Assembly (NCBI GenBank): GCA_900772235.1
Contig: CAAGQX010000093.1
Span: forward strand, 1-11,668
DNA from: Clostridia bacterium
Lineage (GTDB): Bacteria > Bacillota > Clostridia > TANB77 > CAG-508
Direction of reading: 5' to 3'
Length of the DNA stretch: 11,668 nucleotides
The position numbers and the translations under genes are program-made. This document shows, piece after piece, positions 1 through 5,631 of this stretch (its first letter is position 1; every line of letters begins with the position of its first letter). The notes beneath the pieces were generated by a model. That model worked only from the letters and a program-made list of their open reading frames with translations. It was not told the origin of the DNA and searched no databases.

Positions 1-60
1 GTATTTGCGGGCGATTAAAATCGCCCCTACATTTCAAATTTGCATATAAATGCTCAGATA
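1..60. repeat. Intergenic hairpin repeat (REP/MITE-like)
   Basis: An 8-bp perfect inverted repeat, GGGCGATT (9-16) and AATCGCCC (19-26), is followed by CCTAC. It stands out as G+C-rich in very A+T-rich surroundings. Short GGGCGATT/AATCGCCC palindromes are common intergenic repeats in low-GC gut Firmicutes. It lies just past the 3' end of cdd (minus strand), but no T-run follows the stem on that strand, so it is unlikely to be a simple terminator. Calling it a repeat family is inference, because there is only one copy in this window. Confidence 0.45.
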
Positions 61-81
61 AATTACAATTTATAAAAATCA

Positions 82-474
82 TCACAAGCTAAAATTATTA
101 GGCAACAAGTCCTCCATTGTATAAGGAGTAATTTTATCATTAGGGCCTAAAGCATAAACAATAAAGTTTTTATCTACAAATTCAGTCATAAATTGCCTGC
201 AGTACCCACAAGGAAGGCAATTTTCTAAAACATTCACATCTTTACCACCACAAACAATAATATAGTCAAAATCTTTTTCCCCCTCAGAAATAGCTTTTGT
301 AAAAGCTACTCTTTCAGCACAAATAGACATTATACCATCATTTTCAATATTTGAGCCAGAGAAAATTTTGCCAGATTTAGTTACTAAAGCAGCACCAACA
401 AAATAATGACTATAAGGTGCATATGCATTTTTCATACCTTGCTTTGCTGCTAAAATAGCATCAGTTAAATCCAT
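82..474 (-). CDS. cdd: Cytidine deaminase
   Basis: A 130-aa protein of the size expected for the small tetrameric cytidine deaminases. These hydrolyse cytidine and deoxycytidine to uridine and deoxyuridine in cytoplasmic pyrimidine salvage. The zinc site is complete: C52-A-E54 (E54 is the proton shuttle) and P88-C89-G-Y-C92-R-Q. N42-I-E44-N is the expected ribose-binding segment, and the N-terminal 'APYSHYFVGAAL' stretch is typical of the family. The ATG at 474 is preceded by AAGGG a few bases upstream. A strong promoter lies about 25-50 bp upstream, and the gene is transcribed away from the Bro-N gene. Stop is TGA. It looks like an intact host gene outside the mobile region. Confidence 0.95.
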   Translation of the reverse strand: MDLTDAILAAKQGMKNAYAPYSHYFVGAALVTKSGKIFSGSNIENDGIMSICAERVAFTKAISEGEKDFDYIIVCGGKDVNVLENCLPCGYCRQFMTEFVDKNFIVYALGPNDKITPYTMEDLLPNNFSL

Positions 475-497
475 AACATCCCTTCTTTCTAGCTAGT

Positions 498-526
498 AAT
501 ATATAATAAAAAAATAAGTATGTCAA
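498..526 (-). promoter_or_regulatory. Sigma-A-type promoter of cdd
   Basis: On the minus strand, TTGACA (526-521) is followed by a 17-nt spacer and TATATT (503-498). This is a consensus -35 and a good -10, placed just upstream of the cdd start. Confidence 0.75.
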
Positions 527-560
527 GAAAATAAAAACGAACAAAAATTTGCAAAAAATA

Positions 561-589
561 TTGAAAAGGGTTCTGAAATGTGATATATT
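561..589 (+). promoter_or_regulatory. Sigma-A-type promoter of the Bro-N gene
   Basis: TTGAAA (561-566), a 17-nt spacer, then TATATT (584-589). Transcription would start near 596, leaving a leader of about 58 nt. In that leader CTCTC (621-625) can pair with GAGAG (642-646), which is part of the Shine-Dalgarno sequence of the next gene, so initiation could be damped by a weak hairpin. Confidence 0.65.
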
Positions 590-653
590 AATGAAAAATA
601 AAAAACTTGAATTGTTAAGGCTCTCCAAATAAGCTAAGAAAGAGAGGATTAAA

Positions 654-1226
654 ATGGGACAAGATAATGAATTAAAATTATTTGAAAGTAAAAAAATTAG
701 AGCAAAATGGAATGATAAAGAAGAAAAATGGTATTTTTCAGTTGTTGATATAGTTGCTGTGTTAACGGATAATGATTATCAAGCTGGAAGAAAGTACTGG
801 AAAACCTTGAAAATGAGATTGAATTCAGAGGGGAGTCAGTTGGTAACAAATTGTTACCAACTGAAAATGAAATCTACGGATGGTAAATTTTATAATACAG
901 ATGTAATGACTACAGAACAGATATTAAGACTTATCCAATCAATACCATCTAAAAAAGCAGAACCATTTAAATTATGGTTGGCACAAGTAGGAAAAGAAAG
1001 AATAGATGAAGCATATGATCCAGAAATAGCAATAAATAGAGCTTTAGATATATACAGAAAAAAAGGATATTCAGAAGAATGGATAAATCAAAGACTAAAA
1101 ACAATTGATATAAGAAAAGAATTTACAGATGAACTAAAAGAAAAAGGAATAAGTGAAGCAAAGGACTTTGCAATATTAACCAATGTTTTAACACAAGCCT
1201 GGAGTGGTATGGAATTAGTTTATTAA
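654..1226 (+). pseudogene. Bro-N antirepressor-like protein, 3'-truncated
   Basis: A 190-aa Bro-N family protein. These are prophage/mobile-element DNA-binding proteins, often called antirepressors. The hallmarks are the N-terminal 'KIRAKWNDKEEKWYFSVVD' strand pair, 'YWKTLKMRL', 'SQLVTNCYQLKM' and 'LRLIQSIPSKKAEPFKLWLA'. A family-typical linker follows (DEAYDPEIAINRALDIYRKKGY, then AKDFAILTNVLTQAWSG). In full-length relatives the protein continues for roughly 80-100 residues past 'AWSGM'. Here the frame gives only ELVY and stops, so the 3' third appears to be missing. The start ATG has GAGAGG six bases upstream. It may still yield a DNA-binding N-terminal domain. A 29-bp palindrome lies inside the coding sequence (836-864). 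A second, more decayed Bro-N piece lies at about 8489-8612. Confidence 0.7.
836..864. repeat. 29-bp perfect palindrome inside the Bro-N coding region
   Basis: Fourteen-base arms, TCAGTTGGTAACAA (836-849) and its exact reverse complement (851-864), surround a single central A (850). It spans the codons for the conserved S-Q-L-V-T-N-C-Y-Q-L segment. A related palindrome sits at 8581-8605 in the second Bro-N fragment. Confidence 0.85.
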
Positions 1227-1276
1227 CAAAAACACTACCTTTTGCATAGTATATGGCATAAAGGAAGGTGTGAAAT

Positions 1277-1634
1277 ATGGCACAGTACATAATTGAAGGT
1301 GGAAATAAGCTAGAAGGAGTAATAAATGCGTCGGGTTCTAAAAATGCATCTTTGCCAATAATTGCAGCAAGTATTTTAAGCGGAAAAACAACAACATTAT
1401 ATAATGTACCAAACATACAAGATATAAAAATAACTTTAGAAATTTTAAGGCTTTTAGGTTGCAATGTAGTAAGAAAAAATGGTAAAATAATTATTAATTC
1501 AAATAGTATAAATAAAACAGAAATTCCTAGAGATTTAATGCACAAACTAAGGTCTTCTGTAATACTTGCAGGAGCAATAATAGGAAGGTTTAAGAAAGCT
1601 GTATTCTCATATCCAGGGGACTGCGATATTTGGT
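1277..1634 (+). pseudogene. murA: UDP-N-acetylglucosamine 1-carboxyvinyltransferase, 5' fragment
   Basis: About the first 119 codons of MurA, which transfers enolpyruvate from PEP to UDP-GlcNAc in the first committed step of peptidoglycan synthesis. The start has the family signature 'IIEGGNKLEG', and the catalytic pair K22-N23 sits in SGSKNASLP. 'NVPNIQDI' and 'LRSSVILAGAIIGRFKKAVFSYPG' follow. MurA is normally about 420 residues. Here similarity runs to P-G-D-C116-D-I in the active-site loop (family PGGCxIG) and is then lost, with a stop at 1658-1660. AAGGAAGG lies upstream of the ATG. The rest of the gene is presumably on the far side of an inserted element. Low-GC Firmicutes often carry two murA paralogues, so loss of one may be tolerated. 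Confidence 0.88.
1616..1634. other. Putative left attachment junction (attL) in murA
   Basis: MurA coding sequence gives way to unrelated sequence here. The first departure is codon 1619-1621 (GAC in place of the family's second Gly), and the last residue that fits is Ile at 1631-1633. A GA dinucleotide at 1619-1620 sits at the break; GA is the crossover dinucleotide of TnpX/TndX-type serine recombinases. A serine recombinase lies at the other end of the window. The right junction is not visible, so the exact core is inferred. Confidence 0.55.
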
Positions 1635-1696
1635 GGATACATCGGACAGGTTTAAGATAAATGAGTGGATACAAGAATTTAAGTAAATAAATTTAT

Positions 1697-1734
1697 AAAG
1701 CTTTAAGAGTAAAATCTTAAGGTTTTATTTTTTT
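1697..1734 (+). terminator. Intrinsic terminator just inside the left end of the element
   Basis: A 12-bp stem (1697-1708 with 1715-1726, including G-U pairs) encloses the loop GTAAAA and is followed by ATTTTTTT. It begins about 11 nt after the stop (1684-1686) of an open frame that enters from the murA junction. It therefore looks like the terminator of a gene whose upstream part is not here in the integrated state. Confidence 0.7.
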
Positions 1735-1809
1735 GACTTAAGAAAATTTATACCAAAAGCAATTCAAAAAGTCACTAAATTGAATGTGGTGCGAAAGGAG
1801 GTTATGAAA

Positions 1810-1890
1810 ATGAAAAAATTAAAAGGACTATGGATTCCAGCAGATATTTTATTAGATGAAAATCATAAATACATTCATTTGCATATATAA
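1810..1890 (+). pseudogene. Stub of a replication-type/helix-turn-helix gene (26 codons)
   Basis: A strong AGGAGG (1796-1801) sits eight bases before ATG 1810. The frame encodes MKKLKGLWIPADILLDEN and is then lost within eight codons to a stop at 1888-1890. The 'KGLWIPADILLDE' opening resembles the N-terminus of plasmid/phage helix-turn-helix replication (replisome-organiser-like) proteins, which usually run well past 100 residues. I infer a 5' remnant left by a deletion. The resemblance is by eye and weak. It could also be a short leader peptide, since a 9-bp hairpin (1867-1875 with 1898-1906) overlaps its stop codon. Confidence 0.4.
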
Positions 1891-1923
1891 AATACGAAAT
1901 GTATTTTTATGAAAAAGGGGTGT

Positions 1924-1978
1924 GGGGATTGAAAATCCCTGCCATACGGACAAATTTGTTTGTCTAGTATGTTAGACA
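1924..1978 (+). other. Origin of transfer (oriT), MobV/pMV158 type
   Basis: The core is a perfect hairpin, TGTCTA (1961-1966), loop GTATGT (1967-1972), TAGACA (1973-1978). This is the layout of the pMV158/pUB110/Tn4451-type RSA/oriT nic site, where a 6-nt loop of the form GTGTG^T sits between arms ending in TA and starting with TA. By analogy the nick would fall between 1971 and 1972. Upstream lie GGGATT/AATCCC (1925-1939) and a second, competing stem, CATAC (1943-1947) with GTATG (1967-1971) stacked on GACAAA/TTTGTC (1949-1964). Paired alternative stems are typical of this class. The C-terminal remnant of a MobV relaxase follows directly. Confidence 0.65.
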
Positions 1979-2396
1979 TTTGAATTGTACCAAGATAATA
2001 AGAATTTATACAGGGAATTATCAAAACAAGTTAATTTAGTAGATAAAGCAGGAAAATACGAAAAAGAAAGAAAAAGGATATTATATGACAATGAAGAACT
2101 GCACAATGAAGTTGATAAAATTAAATCAGAATACAAAAAGAAAGAGCTTGATTTGGAATGGGAATATAAAAATCAAATTAGAGGTTTAGAAAAAGAAAAA
2201 TAAGCATTTGCACAAAGTAGTAGATAAATTTAAAGATACTATTGATAAATTTATAAGATGGATTTGTAAAAAGTTTGATATGGGAGCAGAAAATAATTTG
2301 ATTAGAGATTTTGAAAGAGAAAATAATATCTTATTAGATGCAGAAAAACAGGTAAAACATGAAGATAGAGAGAAAGAATGGGAGCCAGAAAGATAA
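1976..2396 (+). pseudogene. MobV-family relaxase (Pre/Mob), C-terminal remnant with frameshift
   Basis: Two adjacent frames together encode a coherent C-terminal tail. The first (to TAA 2201-2203) is a charged coiled coil (LYRELSKQVNLVDKAGKYEKE and onward to RGLEKEK). The second (about 2199-2396) gives HKVVDKFKDTIDKFIRWICKKF, then LIRDFERENN and KQVKHEDREKEW. The coiled coil, the 'FIxWICKKF' segment and the acidic end are typical of MobV plasmid-mobilisation proteins. The frames differ by one base, and the switch falls in the A-rich run 2190-2200, a likely slippage indel. The catalytic N-terminal two thirds (HxDE...H motifs) is absent. Stops are present in frame upstream (1973-1975), so the tail has been joined straight onto the oriT by a deletion. 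There is no credible start codon or ribosome site. The function is lost. Confidence 0.65.
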
Positions 2397-2421
2397 TATT
2401 ATTTTTAGCAAATTAAAAATA

Positions 2422-2449
2422 TTGAAAAAAAAATAATTTTATGTAATAA
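2422..2449 (+). promoter_or_regulatory. Possible promoter of the three-gene operon
   Basis: TTGAAA (2422-2427) with TAATAA (2444-2449) after a 16-nt spacer, about 70 bp before the first start codon. The background is almost pure A/T, so the -10 could be misplaced by a few bases. Confidence 0.4.
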
Positions 2450-2516
2450 TATGATTGAAAGTTTTATTATTAATAAAAAAAATAGAAATAAAGTGAAAAT
2501 TTCTAGGAGATTTAAA

Positions 2517-4652
2517 ATGAATGTTAAAAATATAGCATTAGTAAGAGCTACAAATGTTATTCCATTTGATGGAATAGTACATCCAATCAGTGAAATTCCA
2601 TATTTAAAAAAGGAAAAAGGTACAGCTTTTGCATTTGCAATTAATGATTTATTAAGAAAATTGGATAGAATTAATGAAGATGGATATTGGACAAAAACAG
2701 AAGAAGAACAGGAAGAAATAGACAGGCAAAACAAAGAAATTTTAGAGCAATATTTGCCATATAATTCTGACTATAATTCTATGGTACTTTGGGCATTAAA
2801 TGGGTTAGTGCCTGATGATATGAATAATACATTTTCAAATAAAACTTGTGCAATAATAGAAAGCTTGGAAGAACAAATTGATAATTCAGAAATAGTATCT
2901 CTTGTTCCTACAGATACCGCAATAAAGGGAAACGTGAAATTATCTAGTCAAGCTATTATTTTGATAAGTAAAGATAGATATGAGTCATTATCTGAAGAGG
3001 AAAAAGAACAATTAGATAGCTTGGATTTGACTGTACAAATTTTTGACGGAGAATTACAAAAAGCAGTAGATGAAACTTTGGAAAACAGTGGAATATATAC
3101 AGCAGAACAATTGTCTTTAACTCGTGCAAATAAGGGATATTTTGAATCTGATACCAAAGAAGAACTAATAGAAACAATACAAGATATTGCAGAAAGTCAT
3201 AATATAGCACAAGTATTACATTGGAATGTTTTAACAGGTCAAAATGATGAATTAGATAAATTAACAAGTGTAAAAGATGAATATAAAAACAATATAACAG
3301 TTCTAGAGTGTTACCAAAAAACATTTTTTAGATATTTATTTTCAAGGTTAGATATTGATAAAAAAGTAAGTAGTAATGTGTTAGGATATATGGAATCACC
3401 AGTATATATAAAAGAATTGTGTGAAGAGATAGAAAAAATTGGAATAGAAGAGTATAAAAGAGTGGTAGACCGATATAATAGCTCTTTAGAAAATTTAAGA
3501 AAACGAGGGCAATTGCCAACTCCAGAGCAAATAGTTAATCTAACAAAAGAAAACAAAGATTTTAATTTAGTCTCTTTAATTGAAGAGTTTGAAAAAAGTC
3601 AAGAAAACCACAAAGGAGATAGAAAAAAGGATGAATATTTAAAAAAATTGCAAGAAAAATACGGATATAATAATGAGATAACAGAAGCTTTAGGAAAAAT
3701 AATTCCTGCATTCATTGAACATTTTGGGCAAGAGAATGAACAGTTAGTTTTAGATGCTATTTCAAGTTGTGAAATTCATATGCAAGGAGAAAAAGAAAAA
3801 ACAGAAGAATATCTTTCAGACTTCTTTCCAGACAAAGATATAGGAAGAATACCAACAACTGCAGTTGCCTTTTATGATAGTATGCACATTGTAACAGATG
3901 AAGGAATATCTTCAAAGAGATTAATATATCTTACATCAAAAGGAAGCTCTGATTTACAGAATGAAGAAACTATGAGCACATTAGTACACGAAATGGGACA
4001 TTTAATAAAGGCATATAATAAAGAATACTCAATAGTTGATGGACAGCTACAAAAAAGAGATGGTATTTCCACAACTATTATAAATAGAGATGAAGAAACA
4101 GGGAAATATATTTCGGGAGAAGAAGCACATACTGGTTTAGAAGAGGCAATTAATTGCTATGATGAGGAAAAAGTTATGTCTATAATACTTGGTAGACAAT
4201 TTGATGCACATAGTTATTTTCATAGATTAAACGAGGGAATTGATCCACTATTTGAAAATCATGAACTAGTAAATATATTTAGAAATGCTCAATTAAGTGG
4301 TACAAATGAACATATAAAATATTTGGGACAAGAAGAATTTAAAACTTTATCAGATTGTTTTGAAAATCTGTATTTTGTAGTAACAAAACCAATCATTGCA
4401 AAAAGGGAAAATGGTGGAGAAAAAAGCATACCACAATTATTAGAAGAAGCCAAATCAAAAATAGTAGATTATTCTAATGCATATAGAAATAAAAAAGAAA
4501 AAAATTTCTCTCTCGAAGCAGTAGAACAATTAGATAAAGAGGTCACATTTGGCGACAGAGAAACAGGAATGAAAAATTTAAAACAAGGTGTTCAACAAAA
4601 TCAACAAATATTAGATATAATGGAGGAAAAGAAAGATGACCCTAGAATATAA
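2517..4652 (+). CDS. Uncharacterised 711-aa protein with HExxH metallopeptidase motif
   Basis: Start chosen at ATG 2517 because AGGAG (2505-2509) lies seven bases upstream; the frame is open further upstream but has no ribosome site there. There is no signal peptide or membrane segment, so it is probably cytoplasmic. Residues 1-35 (VKNIALVRATNVIPFDGIV, then HPISEIPYL) form a conserved-looking N-terminal module. A long, charged, largely helical middle follows. H491-E-M-G-H495 in 'STLVHEMGHLIKAYNKEY' is a zincin motif, and the helix 'GLEEAINCY' (E542/E543) about 47 residues later is a good candidate third zinc ligand, as in gluzincin-like folds. The C-terminal 130 residues are helical and charged. 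It heads an operon: the next gene overlaps its 3' end by 17 bases. I do not recognise a named family. Metallopeptidase activity is inferred from the motif, and the substrate is unknown. Confidence 0.8.
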   Translation: MNVKNIALVRATNVIPFDGIVHPISEIPYLKKEKGTAFAFAINDLLRKLDRINEDGYWTKTEEEQEEIDRQNKEILEQYLPYNSDYNSMVLWALNGLVPDDMNNTFSNKTCAIIESLEEQIDNSEIVSLVPTDTAIKGNVKLSSQAIILISKDRYESLSEEEKEQLDSLDLTVQIFDGELQKAVDETLENSGIYTAEQLSLTRANKGYFESDTKEELIETIQDIAESHNIAQVLHWNVLTGQNDELDKLTSVKDEYKNNITVLECYQKTFFRYLFSRLDIDKKVSSNVLGYMESPVYIKELCEEIEKIGIEEYKRVVDRYNSSLENLRKRGQLPTPEQIVNLTKENKDFNLVSLIEEFEKSQENHKGDRKKDEYLKKLQEKYGYNNEITEALGKIIPAFIEHFGQENEQLVLDAISSCEIHMQGEKEKTEEYLSDFFPDKDIGRIPTTAVAFYDSMHIVTDEGISSKRLIYLTSKGSSDLQNEETMSTLVHEMGHLIKAYNKEYSIVDGQLQKRDGISTTIINRDEETGKYISGEEAHTGLEEAINCYDEEKVMSIILGRQFDAHSYFHRLNEGIDPLFENHELVNIFRNAQLSGTNEHIKYLGQEEFKTLSDCFENLYFVVTKPIIAKRENGGEKSIPQLLEEAKSKIVDYSNAYRNKKEKNFSLEAVEQLDKEVTFGDRETGMKNLKQGVQQNQQILDIMEEKKDDPRI

Positions 4653-5082
4653 ACAATCTTTAAAAGAAGTAAACACTATACTAAATTTTATGGGAAAAGA
4701 ATATATTAATAAACTTCCAAATAAACTAGTTAGCTTTATTAAGGAAAATATGGACAATTCATATATAAGTAATATAAATGTTAATACTCCAATAAATGAA
4801 CAACCCATAAAAAATGATACCAAGATTTTGCTATCTCTTCTATATAGGCATTATTGGTGTAGTGAAGAAAAAAAGAGAGAACTATTAAAAGAAGATGTGC
4901 ATCTAAAGAATGAAAGAGAAAAAGAAATCCGTGAGAAATACAATCCAGATAATATCTTTAAAAATAAGCAACAAAAGATAATAAGTGAAGAAAGTGTAGT
5001 AAATAATGTGTCAATGGTAGAATACAAAGAGTCTATATTTAAGAGAATACTAAAAAAAATTAAATGTATATTTAGAGTATAG
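4636..5082 (+). CDS. Uncharacterised 148-aa protein, second gene of the operon
   Basis: ATG 4636 lies inside the end of the preceding gene (17-base overlap, different frame), with GGAGG at 4622-4626, so translation is probably coupled. The recognisable core is 'LPNKLVSFIKENMDNSYISN' followed by 'TKILLSLLYRHYWCSEEKKR' (about residues 26-90). A variable charged linker (KEREIREKYNPDNIF-like) follows, then a short basic amphipathic tail 'SIFKRILKKIKCIF', which could touch a membrane. There is no signal peptide. Small proteins with this pattern seem common in uncultured gut Firmicutes, but I know of no assigned function. Its tight coupling to the HExxH protein suggests a partner, regulator or inhibitor role; that is inference. 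Stop is TAG. Confidence 0.8.
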   Translation: MTLEYKQSLKEVNTILNFMGKEYINKLPNKLVSFIKENMDNSYISNINVNTPINEQPIKNDTKILLSLLYRHYWCSEEKKRELLKEDVHLKNEREKEIREKYNPDNIFKNKQQKIISEESVVNNVSMVEYKESIFKRILKKIKCIFRV

Positions 5083-5108
5083 AAGAAGTATTAAATTGGA
5101 GGTAAAAT

Positions 5109-5600
5109 ATGAATAACTTACTATTGATAATTGATTTACAAAAGGACTTTATTAATAAGAACACTGAAAACTTACCACATGATATTGAAAAATTAATTGG
5201 TAATAAACTATTTAAATATGTGTGTTTTACAAAATTTATAAACAATGAAAATAGTCAATTCCATACGATTTTAAATTATAATGGATGTATGCAGGAACAT
5301 GGTAAAAGTATAGTAATAGATACAAAAGATTATAAAATATTTGAAAAAAGTATTTATACTGCTTTTAATAATGAATTAGTAAATTATATTAAAGAAAAAA
5401 ATATTGACACTATTTATTTATGTGGAATAGATACGGAGGCTTGTGTATTTAAAACAGCTCTATATTTATTTGAGAATAATTATAATGTTAAAGTAATTAA
5501 AGAATACTGTATGAGCCACAATGGACAAGAAGTACACAATAATGCTCTAATGATTTTAGAAAAATTAATTGGGAAACAAAATATAATAAATATTGATTAA
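5109..5600 (+). CDS. Isochorismatase-family cysteine hydrolase
   Basis: A 163-aa protein of the isochorismatase/nicotinamidase-like fold. The catalytic triad is visible: D9 in 'LLIIDLQKDF', K80 in 'FEKSIYTAF' and C112 in 'LCGIDTEACVFKTA', which also carries the usual cis-peptide region before the cysteine. It is shorter than most members (about 180-210 residues). The DxHxH metal-site segment of true nicotinamidases is missing; the equivalent stretch reads 'FTKFINNENSQFH'. A nicotinamidase call is therefore not supported, and the substrate is unknown. GGAGG (5098-5102) precedes the ATG by six bases, and the gap from the previous gene is 26 nt, so it is the third gene of the operon. A terminator follows 9 nt after the stop. 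Confidence 0.88.
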   Translation: MNNLLLIIDLQKDFINKNTENLPHDIEKLIGNKLFKYVCFTKFINNENSQFHTILNYNGCMQEHGKSIVIDTKDYKIFEKSIYTAFNNELVNYIKEKNIDTIYLCGIDTEACVFKTALYLFENNYNVKVIKEYCMSHNGQEVHNNALMILEKLIGKQNIINID

Positions 5601-5609
5601 AGTATAGTA

Positions 5610-5631
5610 AAAAAGCCGTTTACGGCTTTTT
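5610..5631. terminator. Bidirectional intrinsic terminator between convergent genes
   Basis: The stem AAAAAGCCG (5610-5618)/CGGCTTTTT (5623-5631) has a TTTA loop and gives a T-run on both strands. It closes the plus-strand operon. It also contains the stop codon (5622-5620) of the converging minus-strand gene, so that gene's termination hairpin overlaps its last codons. Confidence 0.88.

Noticed and set aside
1123..1674. A 183-codon minus-strand frame across the Bro-N end and murA
   Set aside because: It lies opposite clear MurA and Bro-N coding sequence, is hydrophobic and low-complexity as antisense shadows are, and has no ribosome site.
2451..2516. Upstream extension of the 711-aa protein (22 more codons)
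   Set aside because: There is no ribosome site before ATG 2451; AGGAG at 2505-2509 fits ATG 2517, and the extra residues are A/T-driven low complexity.
5109..5600. Nicotinamidase (pncA)
   Set aside because: The Asp-Lys-Cys triad is present, but the metal-binding DxHxH segment of nicotinamidases is not, and the protein is short. Only the fold family is supported.
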